Source: Daedaleopsis sinensis
Taxonomy: Eukaryota > Basidiomycota > Agaricomycetes > Polyporales > Polyporaceae
DNA length: 64,000 nucleotides
Reading direction: 5' to 3'
Assembly (NCBI GenBank): GCA_033807695.1
Contig: CM066310.1
Coordinates: 1,240,001-1,304,000 of the forward strand
Part shown: positions 1 through 12,793 of the stretch, piece by piece
Position numbering within the stretch: position 1 is the first letter of the stretch
How the letters are laid out: each line of letters begins with the position of its first letter
The notes under the pieces: model-generated
Told to the model about the DNA's origin: nothing
Seen by the model: only the letters and a program-made list of their open reading frames with translations
Databases searched by the model: none
Translations under genes and position numbers: made by a program

Positions 1-1439
1 AAGGAACTTGTCCTCCGCCGCTTGCGCAATCTGCTCAGCATTAGTGCCCCAACTCATTTCCTCGGCCACCACCTTGCTCAGCAGCTCATCTGTACCACCA
101 TAGGTGCTTTCATCGAGCTCTACTGTCTCGACTTTACTACATGTTCCGGTCCACATGGGAGGAGATCAACAGGAGGAGGAGCCAGCAGCGGATCTGAGCG
201 GTGTTGATATCCAGCGAAAGCAGATGAATCGAGCAGGAATCGGAGCACACAGTAACGGCCTTGTGCGTCCACACGCTTACACCGTTCGCGTTCGTGACGG
301 CTGCCATAGAGGTCAAGGAGAGGGAAGGGAGTGGTAAATGAGTCTTGACAACTTTTCCGTACCCTTTCGGCAATGTTGGTGGGCAGAAATGCTTCGAGAG
401 GAAGGATGTAAATTGTTGTAGCTGATGCATTGATGAAGTGATTTTGATTATGCAACCGTTGCGAGAAAACACGCATGGGGATATTGAGATTGTCGTGTGA
501 CCCAAAGTGAGGGAAGGTAGTAACTGCGAGACGTGTTGCTGCTTTGACAGCACGTGCAATCTTCTTGAACGCATTGGCCGTCCATTTATGGCTCATAGTT
601 AGCCCAAGTGCATGCAAGGCGTCGAACACACGGGCTGATAGCCCACATGCCTTTAGGTATATAGACCAGAAGATAGTGAGGCTGCAGGAGTCATGAGACC
701 GGGAGTATGTGAGCATGTATATGATGGTGAGGATTATCTATTACGACTGATGAGCAACACATGGTAGGAGAGCATAGCGGACAAACTCATGTATGTAGAA
801 TGGATTCTTCATAATGTTATCAGCGCGTTGGCGGGGGGTACATGCGAGGGTTTGGAGAACTAGCCATAGATAGCATGCTCCTGATGTCTGTAGTGCAATG
901 CCAAGCTTGCGCAAGTCAAAGCTTGTCAGGTACTCCACAGTCAAAGGATCTGAGGGGGGGCGGAACATGCTTGTTGTGTCATGTGAGATCTCCCCCTCCA
1001 GGACTTCAGCAGCACATCCAACTACGAACTCCTTCATCGGCTCTCCACCTCCTGCACTGGTCGAGGCCAGAGAGGACCACCAGTGAGTGAGTACACTGAG
1101 GAGTGCCGGGGACCTCATGAAGACAGCATGTTCATGCACAATTTTTGGCTCGGATATACATTCTGAATCGCCCCAGAAGAGCGTGTCGAGGAAGAGCTCC
1201 AAGTTGAGTCCTTGTTGGTCCTGCATATACTCGAGCACAGCACGGACACGTTCATGGAGAGCTGGGCCATGGTCAGAAAGAGCATCACGTAATGCAGCCG
1301 TGTACCCTTTGTAGAAGGAGGAAATTGTGATCTGAATAGGATGGGCAAATGGTGGGGGATCAGTTGAATGCTCGGTAGCCGAGTGCTCGAGAAGGGTGGT
1401 GGTGAGACCTGATCCGCACTGCATTAAGGCATGAGTCAC
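1..1439 (-). pseudogene. DUF6589-type element protein, decayed, runs off left edge
   Basis: The minus strand reads as a basidiomycete DUF6589-family protein, a repetitive family thought to be transposon-associated. The N-terminal part is 1439-741. The most diagnostic stretch is 716-120, with the family-like phrases ALGLTMSHKW and SHDNLNIPMRVFSQRLHNQ. The two pieces share one frame but are separated by in-frame stops at about 736-743. Near position 140 the reading appears to shift frame, and the other frame continues to the window edge with acidic, family-like sequence. The family match is from memory of the motif pattern. The function of DUF6589 is not known to me. The copy looks degenerate, although an unrecognised intron could explain one of the breaks. 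Confidence 0.55.
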
Positions 1440-1995
1440 TGGTCACAGCGGCTTGCACCATCTGTGACCAACCTTTGGCACCCCAGGCCCTCAGTCACAC
1501 CATTTTGAAGTTCTCACTGCACTGCTTTGCTCACATGCGCCAGACTTTCGAGGGTAGGTATCTCAAAGGAATGAATGAGGGATATGCTTGGTATTCACGC
1601 AGAGTGTAGTGAATACATTCAAATTCCAAAACCTGGGGAATCTGCTGAGAATTTGAATTTGCGAGGAATTCACCAGGAGTGTGTTAACTCCATGCAAATC
1701 CCCAGTATCCACAATCTGGTGTCATAACAACACTGGCTCTAGTGAACTAGGTCTATGCTTTTGTTCACTTGTTTCTAGCTCTGACATCTGCAAAAAAAAC
1801 CCCTGCCAATCTAGACAGAATTGTGATAATATGTACGAATCTGTAAGGTGGTGCATATAGTGCATACATATCTGCAATTTCTCACTATTCAGACACAGAT
1901 TATATCAAACTGGTGAATGTTCTAGTATGTGGATTGTCATAGATATAACACACAATGACACTAGAATATTAATTGTATATTTATAAGTGTGATAA
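1440..1995. other. AT-rich gap between two element remnants
   Basis: No ORF or repeat structure supports a gene here. The stretch is visibly more AT-rich than the genic parts of the window and separates the DUF6589-type remnant from the C-terminal end of the Plavaka remnant. Confidence 0.5.
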
Positions 1996-3889
1996 TTAGA
2001 ATGTCGACATGTACATATGTAGATCACTGAATGGATTAACCCAGAGATGTTCACATGCATCTAACACCATACTACTAGTCCACTCACGAGGAACTTGTCT
2101 ATTGCACTGTGGTGAAATAGGAACCAAATGGCAACTATGTCGAAGCATATTGACCTGTACAACACTTGCTAGCAGTGACTTATCTCGATTGCGACTTTTC
2201 AGGTACCGTGAACTCTGTGAACCACTCAACGTAAGCCAAATGACTGGGATCAATTACATTTGGAATGAGCTGCTTTCGGGCGCGATCAGATCGCTTGAAC
2301 AGAAGCCGAACTCTTCCTACCCAGTAGCCTGCAGTCTGGTTGAACATTATCAGAGAAGAGGTGACTTGAAAAGGACACACACCTTCAACACCCAGGCTAC
2401 ATACAGTCCCATCACCAACCAACACGGTGTCAAAGCGTGCTGGGACATGCCTCCCTTGCCAGTCACGGCGCGCAGGATGTGCATGTACCGCATCATGGGT
2501 CGCTTCCATGACACCGAGGTCTTGGGCATCCTCGAGGACAAATTTCACCTTGTGGTAGATAGGTAGTGTCACGAAGTGATAACACAGGCTGCACATTTGA
2601 CCTTAGCGCATGTGAGGGTAGGGTTGTGGTAGGTGACAATGAAGTGTGCAAGAGCCGCTCGAATCCATTTTGCTCCATAACGGTCGACAGCTAGATTCAG
2701 GTTAAAGGCCTTAACGGTCAGCCACTTCGTCATGATGATACGAGGGTGTGACGGTGGTGGATCAAGATGTGCCACTGGCAGATGCTGGGATATAGTCGGG
2801 ATGGGTGTCTGACAGAGACACCATGCAATGTAAGACTCATGGCGGAGAACCTTCTCGCGCCGCTCCAGCCACAAAGTGATCTGCAGAAACTCATCACAGT
2901 GATTGGTTGCCCAGTATGCATCCTTTGCAAAGTTAATGTGCAAGCACTCAGTGTACTGGGTGTCATAGTTGGTCATGCCAAACAACTTGATTGACATGGG
3001 ATAGTGATCAAGTGAGTGTAGCTTTGGCAGCTTGAAGTGTAGCCAGATACCAAGATTAACAAATATAGCCTTGTTAGCATGGAAGCAGATCAAAGCTTGA
3101 TGCAAGAGTGCGAGAGTGTCAGATGTATGTGCAGGGTATCGTGAGAGATAAAGCATGGAATGCACAGCACGGACGAGTTGAGTTGGTGACAGCCCATCGG
3201 GAAGCGGAAGACCAATGAACAGCCCTAGTAGAAAGCAGCAGATATCAGTGTGCTCCTTGCCAGTGACTCTTTGAAGTGTTGTGATTCCCTTGAGGAAGAA
3301 ATGGATCTGATGATTTGGGGGGAGTTGACGGCAGTGGGCATCAAGTTCATCTGTGCCATAAGCCTCTTTGAGCCATGCTACAAGATGTTTGATAACACCC
3401 TGATAAAGCTAATGTAGAATGTCGGGCGTGATTGCGCAAAAGACATTCGCATAGGGAAGATTTTCCCAGAATGGGTGAATAACAGGCTTGATACCTGCTT
3501 CTCTACATGCACAGTTGAATGTGATTGCGGACTCATTAACTGGATCGAGTGCGTCAAGAATGTTGCTGAGGTTCCGAAGAGGGCAGTTTACATCAGTGGT
3601 GCTCCCCACTTCATTTTGCGGAATGTTGCACTTGGGACAGGTGCTGTTCTTGCAGCAAGTGACGAGCGGCTGCTCGGGTTAGTCGCCGACGTACAGCGCA
3701 AAGATGGCAACGGCGTGTGAGACCATCACCACTGGTGACAGAGATGCCGTGGATGCCAGCACTGATGAGCGGCTGCATGATCAGGGTCATGCACTTGTGG
3801 AAAAGGTTGGTGGAGACATTGCATATTCGGGGAAAATGGGCAGGCAACTTAGATGAAATCAACTGCACACACAGAGAAAATTGAACCAA
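1996..3889 (-). pseudogene. Plavaka-type transposase remnant
   Basis: The minus strand encodes, in order, the conserved C-terminal two thirds of a Plavaka transposase, a CACTA-related family common in basidiomycetes. A segment around QPLISAGIHGISVTSGDG (3889-3611) is followed by FWENLPYANVFCAITPDILH (to 3409). Then come PKLHSLDHYPMSIKLFG and ATNHCDEFLQITLWLERR (3165-2570), and DPSHLAYVEWFTEFT (2596-2180). The end is REWTSSMVLDACEHLWVNPF (2253-1996). Breaks include an in-frame TAG where the family normally has Gln (about 3404-3408) and a frameshift near 2580. The N-terminal third is absent. The hAT target site lies 27 bp beyond the upstream end. The family assignment is confident; activity is excluded by the breaks. 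Confidence 0.75.
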
Positions 3890-3915
3890 TCACTGTGTGT
3901 TTCCCTTGGCACAGC

Positions 3916-3923
3916 ATTACACA
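3916..3923. repeat. Left 8-bp target-site duplication of hAT element
   Basis: ATTACACA directly precedes the left terminus of the hAT element and is repeated exactly after its right terminus. Eight-bp duplications are the hallmark of hAT insertion. Confidence 0.92.
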
Positions 3924-4045
3924 TAGGCAGTGGCAGGGGTAGGGGTCATCCGTGCAGGTACAGGACATGTACCCGGGCAGGTACAGGTACGGGTTGCCAT
4001 ATAGGGTACACGGACCTACCCGGACCCAAGCGGCTGTACCCGTGC
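3924..4045 (+). repeat. hAT left terminal inverted repeat and subterminal repeats
   Basis: The 18-bp terminal repeat is followed by a cluster of GGTACAGG, GTACCCGGG and GGTACGGG-like words in both orientations. The same word family appears at the right end, which marks it as element-specific rather than host sequence. Confidence 0.8.
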
Positions 4046-4257
4046 CCTATACTGAATGCCACACGCACTAGCACTCTCTGTGCAATGTCTGACTGTGAAT
4101 CCCGTGATTTCTACATAGTCTCATGCTGCTACATTAGTCAGATCGCCAAATGATAAGAAAATTATTACTCTAGCAGCACCGCAGTTAGTCCATGTGCGAA
4201 GGTGACTGCATCTGCCACTCGCTCATTAATTTCCCACCTGCCTTCCCTTCCCTTCTA

Positions 4258-7200
4258 ATGGTCAAAGCAAGCACAAAGAAACGTAAGGCATCCTCACGCC
4301 GCTCGCATCGCCAACCAAAGCCTTCTCAAGCAGCCGCTACATCTGATGATGAAGCATCAAAGACCACCAGCGGGTCAGAGTCATTGTCGAGCGAAGACAA
4401 GGCTCCTTGGGCCAAAACGAAGCAGACAACGGTGCGCACGGATGAGGAAGAAGAGGCTGAACACTCGGGGGCAGATATCGAGGTGATGAAGATTGCAAGC
4501 GGTGATGAGGAAGAGCGAGAGGAGTCTGCGGAAGCGGAATTGGGTACAAAACTTTTATCCTGTTGCACGAAGCTTTAGGGTTTGATCAGTATTGTAGTGC
4601 GATTACAAGCAGGGTGGGACGTGCCCGTTTACACCTTCTATAGCTCTGACGTTAAGATTGGACACAAGGCCAAGAAAGGACAGTTGCGAAGATATCACGA
4701 GTTTACATGTGTGCGGAAGGGATGCAAGCTGAAGCAGCCCATCAGGCACTATCTTGATACTACAGACGCGAAGTCAACCGGGAATTTGCAAAAGCATGCG
4801 AGGAACTGCTGGGGATCCGAGATCTTTGACGCTGCGGTCGAAGCAGCGGACACTGATGAGGTTCGCACCAAACTCATTGCCGGGCATCTCCGGGATGGGT
4901 CCATCACGGCCCACTTTACACGCAAGAAGGGGGCGAAAGTCTCTTATTTGCATCGTCAGCATACGAGGAAAGAGATGAGGTTAGCGTATCGGTTATTCGT
5001 AAAATGCTGCATCACTTACTTATTTGGGTAGAGTCGAGCTGGTGCACTGGGTATCAGAGGACGGGCAGCCATTTAGCGTTGTGTGTGAGCGTGGGTTCAG
5101 GTCGCTGATGCTCACCGGTTGACCGGGGTATTGGCTGCCATCGCCTTCGAGAGTATGACGGCAAGCTGTCCTTCGCGACGGACGTGTGGACCTCGCCAAA
5201 CCACCATGCATTTGTCGCGGTGACCGTCCACCTAGAGTACAACGGTCAGCCACTTAACATGTTGCTCAATTTCATCGAGGTCAATCGGGTGCGTACTCTA
5301 GGATCTTCATGACAGATGTGTGCATGACGTTCGATGGCCTTCAGTCGCACACCGGGGTGAATCTGGCCGCTGCATTTGCACAGATTCTGAACAAGTTTCC
5401 GATCGAGCATAAAGTAAGCAATCCAGCGCGATAGAGAGCCGGAAGCTAACATACCTGTGCGAGTTCTAGATCCTTGGGTTGACTTGTGACAATGCAATCG
5501 AACAACGACACAATGATCACCTATTTGGGGACACTTCTGCCCGCGTTCAAAGGGTCGCATGGACGAGGGCGGTGCATCCTGCATATTCTCAACTTGGTGG
5601 CAAAGGCCGTGCTCAAACAGTTTGATGTAAAGGAGGTTGTGGATCCTGAGGCTTTGGCCGACGAAGGCGTGAGGAACCTGGCTCATCTGGCCAAGGGCCT
5701 CGAAAGCGAAGAGCAGAAGACCGAGAACAATCGACTTGCTGAAGAAGGGGATGAATATGAACTGGATACGGACGATGGGTTGTGGGTGGATGAGATCAAG
5801 TCACTCCAGGATGTGGACCGTGAGGGTTTCGATCGGGACATCCGCCCGATCAAAGTGACTCTGGTGAAGGTCAGTCATTGTGCTTGACATTGGAGTAACG
5901 TGGATTTGACTCACCTGCATCCAGATCTGCAAATTTGCCTTCAAGATTATACATTCCATGACGAAACTCCTCCCTGCATGGCGGGCCGTGTTGAAGGAAT
6001 TGACTCTGAAGGAGCGCCTGCTTATGCACGACGTGCGCACGCACTGGAACTCGACATACAATATGGCTGTCGTGGCGCTGGAGTACCGAGAAGTGATCGA
6101 GTGGTTGTGCGCACAGAGGGACAGAGGACTACGTGCATATGAATTGACAGCAAGGGAGTGGAATATCCTAGCACAGCTGAGGGATGTGCTTAAGGTGAGC
6201 AGCCACAGCTTTTAGGTTCAAACCTTCTTTCAGCCACTTCGAACCTTCATTCAGCCACCGGCAGTCACAGCTGTGACTGCCTTGCACACACAACATGTCG
6301 TGTGTTATGCCTCTGTTTGCCCTAAGCTCTCTGCTCCGACATCTTTATCCGGATTCTATCACCACCATATGTGTCCCTCTCTCTCTACACCATGGCTCAC
6401 TCAGACTGTACCTCTTCAGATCTTCAAAGATGCCACACTTTTCTTCTCCGGAGGCACTCCGAACATTGCAAAGGTCTTACACGCGATGGACCATATCGAC
6501 AACCTGCTCACCTCTCAAGTCCGGGACGAGACATTCGATTCCACGATTCGAACATCTCTCAAGTTCGGGAAGAAGGTGCTCAACAAGTACTACTCGCTCT
6601 TGGATCTTTCCGCCATCTACCGCCTCGCCATGAGTAAGTACTCGCTGCCTACTAGTGTGCTAGTAATACGACGATCATACTGATGCATTCCGCAGTTCTC
6701 CATCGTTCCTACAAGCTGGAATACTTCAGGGACGCCGGATGGCCTGCGTATTGGGTTACTGCAGGCCAGGAGATGCTAGAGGAGGAGTACGAGCGGTCAT
6801 ACAAGCCTCAGAGGCCCCTGGACGCACCTGAGCCGCCTGGGGAGACTTTGGCAGCATCTCAGGCAAAGGCATCGGTGCGCTATGGTCTCTCTTACATAGT
6901 CTGTGCGTGCACTGACTTCGTGACACTCTTTCAGAGTACCAACTCATTCCTCAATCTCCCGATGCCATCCTAAAAAGTCAAGCACTGTCAGAATGAGAAT
7001 GAGATAGCCCGCTACCTCGCTCTGCCCACTGAAGACACTACCAACCCTCTCCGCTGGTGGACTGAACATTTCACGCTCTTCCCGACTCTCTCCCACATGG
7101 CAAAGGACTTCCTGTCCATTCCAGGCACGCATATGCCCGCTACTCTCCTCTGTACGTTGCTCACACCAATGCAGGCACCTCGGTCGATGTAGAACGTTTA

Positions 7201-7422
7201 TTCAGCCATGGACGCCGGTTTATCTCACATCTACGAAGCCGACTCAGCGTGCAGAGCATCCGTGCCCTGCTGTGTGTTGGTGCCTGGTCTAGGCTTGACC
7301 TCGTCCTCCCGTCCGATGGCAAGGCTCTCGCAAAGCTTCCCATTATGGAGGACGACGACAGTGACTATGAGATGGAGGAGGGATGGGACCGGATTGAGAA
7401 AGCACTCACGGCTGAGGTTTGA
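4258..7422 (+). pseudogene. hAT transposase, disrupted
   Basis: Spliced exons give a hAT (Ac-like) transposase. An acidic, Lys-rich N-terminus is followed by a BED-like zinc-binding segment (CVRKGCKLKQPIRHYL, then LQKHARNC; about 4690-4810). The catalytic core includes FATDVWTSPNHHAFVAVTVH (about 5173-5232) and GLTCDN (about 5474). A hAT C-terminal dimerisation block reads SVDVERLFSHGRR and RALLCVGAWS (about 7181-7300). Junctions such as 4544-4612 and 4980-5031 are clean. Breaks are a TGA at 5120-5122 inside the conserved TGRPGY-like stretch, an apparent deletion or frameshift at about 5140-5155, a one-base insertion near 5494, and a TAA at about 6972. A GC-AG intron may precede the C-terminal block. 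The family is certain; the protein cannot be made intact from this copy. Confidence 0.88.
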
Positions 7423-7540
7423 CGGAGTGAATGAGGTGACCTACAGTGTAGTTCATTTATCCCCTTGCATTCTCCCATAACACCCCCCTTTGCAGAGCGT
7501 AGATACTCTGTTCTCTTATGCTACTAGTACTCTTTGATAA

Positions 7541-8225
7541 ATGTCCATTCGACTGCTGCACAGCCTGCATCACGCCGCTCTTGCTCCTCGGACCACTCCC
7601 ATTCAGCTAGCCGTCTACGACAATGTCCTTGCAGCTGACCAGCTCAGTCACAAATCTCAAGATGACAAACCTCTACGTGTGGAGTTAGTTGAAGACATCT
7701 GGCGCGGCCCGGGCCATCCATCCCGCCCTGGTATCTGTACTTATACCATTCGCATCACCAAGGACCAAGCCGCTCCCGAGGTTCGTAGTCACATATTGCA
7801 GGCTGTAGAGTCCGATATTCATCTATAGTCTAACTTGACACTCACAGATACAGCAATTGTGTACGCTGCAGGCCCCCTCTGCCGTCATGCTGCTCAGATG
7901 GCTATACTCTCTCGCCAATGGGGCCGCAGTATCTGAATCTCATCAGCTCATATCCCGCGAGCGCGCTCTCTTCAACACCTTTACCATTAACTGGTGTGCT
8001 ACTATGGGTCAGGATCATGCCGGGGACCAGGGAGATGGGATTCAGAGGACACCGAGTGAGAAGGAGATCACAAAGCTTATCGAACTGGTACACCATTCGA
8101 GCTTGCCGGTATGTCTTCTAGCTCTCACATCACATGTCCCAATCTGTTTCCAACTATACACCTCCAAGGCCTTTTTTATACTCGCCCATGAAGAGATCAA
8201 CCCCGCTGTCCTCGAAGAATTCTGA
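7541..8225 (+). CDS. Second gene carried inside the hAT element, unknown function
   Basis: Three exons (7541-7780, 7848-8108, 8169-8225) join in phase 0 with canonical GT-AG introns of 67 and 60 bp. Together they make an uninterrupted protein of 185 residues. It starts MSIRLLHSLHHAALAPR and ends LAHEEINPAVLEEF. I recognise no domain, signal peptide or membrane span, and no zinc or nuclease motif is visible. The gene lies 118 bp after the transposase stop and before the right subterminal repeats, so it is element cargo. It shows none of the stops or frameshifts that break the transposase. It could be an accessory factor for transposition, a captured host gene, or a chance open structure; the exact phase-0 splicing argues against chance. 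Confidence 0.6.
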
Positions 8226-8335
8226 AGCTCGAGCTACTGTAGTATAGAAAAATACACATATGCTGCATGAATACTACCATCAGAGATGTCATAAACGTAG
8301 CTAGTAGTTCTACTATATCCCGAATGTCAAGTACC

Positions 8336-8487
8336 ATACAGTATACCCCAGGGTATACCCATACCCCGGGGTATACCCGTACCCTGGCACAGATACCCTG
8401 TCCCCCGGGTATGGGGGTATGGGTACATCCCGGGTACGGGTACGGGTCTGCCTGGAAATACCTGGGGGTTACCCGTGCTACTGCCTA
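8336..8487 (-). repeat. hAT right subterminal repeats and terminal inverted repeat
   Basis: A dense palindromic array of GGGTATACCC, CCCGGGTA and GGGTACGGG words ends in the inverted copy of the left terminus (8470-8487). It mirrors the left subterminal region and contains no coding sequence. Confidence 0.85.
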
Positions 8488-8495
8488 ATTACACA
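8488..8495. repeat. Right 8-bp target-site duplication of hAT element
   Basis: ATTACACA directly follows the right terminus and is identical to the copy on the left side. Confidence 0.92.
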
Positions 8496-8560
8496 GTCAT
8501 CAACCACTGCACCATTGGCTTTTACATTGCATGCCCAATTGTGGGCTCCACCGTGGGGAG

Positions 8561-9187
8561 TAGTGATGTGCCGGGCCAGGCTTGAAGCCCGCAAAGCCCG
8601 GGTACCCGGCCCTCTAAAGCCCGGCCTAGCCCGAGCCCTACATAGGGCTTTCAGGGCTTGTAGGCTCGGGCTCAAGTGTCCCAAAGCCTGAGCCCGGCCT
8701 TCGAGCCCGGGCTTTCTATATGACCTCTTATACCGGTATTCAATTGATTATGTGACTAGCTATTAGTGAGTAAGTAGAACTGGGCTTCCAACACAACTCT
8801 ATAGATGCTTACTGAACCGCATAGACATGATCTCCACCCAACTCTGACTGGAATCCTGATGACTAAGCGCCTGCGTCTGAGTGAACCAGCTTACAGCTAA
8901 ATATATGATATAGTTCTCACATGTTTTATACCTCAAACAACACTCTAGCAATAGAATATGTTATTCCTGAGGTCAGAAAGCAGTATATACATGCTATATA
9001 GTGCTAATGTTATGTCTTGTATGATGTCTCTCTATAGCACCAGGAAGCCCAGGCTTAAGCCCGACCCGGCCCTAGCCCAGCCCGAGCCCACTATGAGGGC
9101 CAGGCTCAACCACTTGGTGAGCCTGAGCCCTCAAAAGCCGAGCCCAAGCCCAGGTATTTGAGCCCAGCCCGGCCCGGCACATCACTA
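8561..9187. mobile_element. hAT-type MITE, 627 bp
   Basis: The element has perfect 17-bp terminal inverted repeats (TAGTGATGTGCCGGGCC and its complement at 9171-9187). It is flanked by an exact 8-bp duplication, GTGGGGAG, at 8553-8560 and 9188-9195. GCCCGGGC/AGCCCGAGCC-rich subterminal palindromes fill both ends, and the centre is AT-rich and non-coding. Size, ends and duplication length mark it as a non-autonomous hAT derivative. Its termini differ from those of the adjacent 4.56-kb element, so it belongs to another hAT family. Confidence 0.92.
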
Positions 9188-9195
9188 GTGGGGAG

Positions 9196-10555
9196 GTTGG
9201 ATGTACTGAGCATGTGAGATACATGGGTGATGTTTTCTATATGAAAACCGGGGGAAGTGTGCCACGTCGCCACGGTATAGGAGCCCACTGTCATCACAAC
9301 AAAACTGAGACAACACGGGGATATAGGTGGCTGGCACCTGAGAGAGGAAAGATTACATCATATAGATGCCCATGTTATCAGTAATTTCCCATAAATCTGA
9401 AATGGTCTGAATCAGACCTTTCAAATGCTTTCAGAGCGTTTTTAGATGCCATCAGATAAATCAGAGCGCCCTTTTTGAGACATTGATTTGGATGCCGTCA
9501 GACATTTCCGCTACCTCGCCATAGCTCTTTACTGACAAAACCTACAGGTCCCAAACTTCTCAGAGGCTTAAACCTTATCTACCAGACACGGTTCATCAAG
9601 ATTCCCAGACCTCGTCAACTGGGAAAACTTCAGGAAAATTCAAACAGTGGTGGGAGCAACAGCACCTACTGCTGTCTGCGTACCTTGCGCTCCCGGAGTC
9701 CTTTCATCTCAATACTTCGCAGGTAGCCTCTATATGCACTCATATACCTGTGCTAACCTTGTTGTCTACAGCATACCGCTCACTGGAGCAGAACGGGGCA
9801 ACACATATGCACGACTCGCAAGTGCCTGCTGTGTCAGACGCTCAGAGGCGCCAGACTTTCGGGAAATTACCGATGTGTAAAGCTCATTAACTGAGGCAAA
9901 AAGAGGGCGAGGTAGTGGATCAAACCAACAATTACCAGCATGCATTACAAGACATGTAACAAAAGAATCCCATTAGACCAACTGACCTTGCCATCCTAAA
10001 GATAGCAAGTATCTACAACACTGCAAATGGCCTGTTCACAATATATCCCTATGACTGGGAGACATCACCACTATGAAAACAGGGGGAAGTCCGTGGGGAT
10101 GTTGTGGATGATTGGGCATGTACTGAGACATAGCTACTAGTAGACCTCACTTAACCCATAGTGCCAATACAACTTGAGACATGTAGAATACTTACTGAGG
10201 TATCCTAGGCGAGCCCAATATATATACATTTCTTTTTGTTCAACGCGGAAGACAGAAGTTTGACATTTGGGTATCGCTCATGAAGGTCTTGTACTACAGT
10301 TTGCGGATCCAACACTGGGTTACAATAGTATCTTTGGCTTCGGTATTAGCTGATACTAGTGAGCAATGCAGAGAAATGAATAGTGTCCTGTTGCAGCTGA
10401 TGAGGTTCTTCAAGGCACGCTAACGTTACACATACCAAGTAGTAGTAGTGATACATTGCTTCACTTCTCAACGCTCAACTGCTTTAACTATCTGATCAAG
10501 AAAGCTCGTGATAATACGAACCCGCCCAACCTCGCCCAACTCATCCGATGAACTT
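9196..10555. other. Intergenic stretch, no gene recognised
   Basis: Only short unconvincing ORFs occur. A 15-bp palindrome, GGTCTGAATCAGACC, lies in TCAGA-rich sequence near 9410-9420. A short imperfect direct repeat, ATGAAAACNGGGGGAAGT, appears near 9241 and again near 10074. These may be traces of old elements, but no complete ends could be defined. Confidence 0.4.
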
Positions 10556-12529
<1,974 letters not shown>

Positions 12530-12793
12530 GGTTGGCGATATGGATAGAGCAAGATGGGTGAGAGGTGTTTTGGTTGTGGCCGAAAGCTGGTGGGTGTCTT
12601 ATAGAACGACAACGAATGCGTCATCTGTGCCATGACATATCTATCGCGATCATCCATTCAGCGTGCGAACCGAGGGCCCGGCCCGCGCACGTCGATTCTC
12701 CCGGTTACAACTTGAACGAGTAGATGGCTCCCATCTCGCTTCAAGAACTACGGATACATCATGCAAAGATCTCACTGTGAGCACAAGATCGTC

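Larger units (their letters stand above)
3924..8487 (+). mobile_element. hAT DNA transposon, complete ends, 4,564 bp
   Basis: The element begins TAGGCAGTGGCAGGGGTA and ends with the inverted copy, 16 of 18 positions matching. It is flanked by the perfect 8-bp duplication ATTACACA. Inside both termini are about 120-150 bp of short palindromic GGGTAC/GTACCC-rich repeats, typical of subterminal transposase-binding regions. The cargo is a broken hAT transposase (4258-7422) and a second, apparently intact gene (7541-8225) in the same direction. The insertion sits just upstream of the Plavaka remnant. The ends look mobilisable in trans, but the transposase itself is disrupted, so this copy is probably non-autonomous. 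Confidence 0.92.

Noticed and set aside
2009..2566. 185-codon plus-strand ORF
   Set aside because: It is antisense to the Plavaka remnant, whose minus-strand reading has clear family motifs over the same bases.
8336..8487. Dense palindromic repeats that superficially resemble a repeat array
   Set aside because: They are the subterminal repeats of the hAT element; the spacing is irregular and they mirror the left end.
8561..9187. MITE as a deletion derivative of the adjacent hAT element
   Set aside because: The terminal repeats (TAGTGATGTGCCGGGCC versus TAGGCAGTGGCAGGGGTA) and subterminal words differ, so it is another family.
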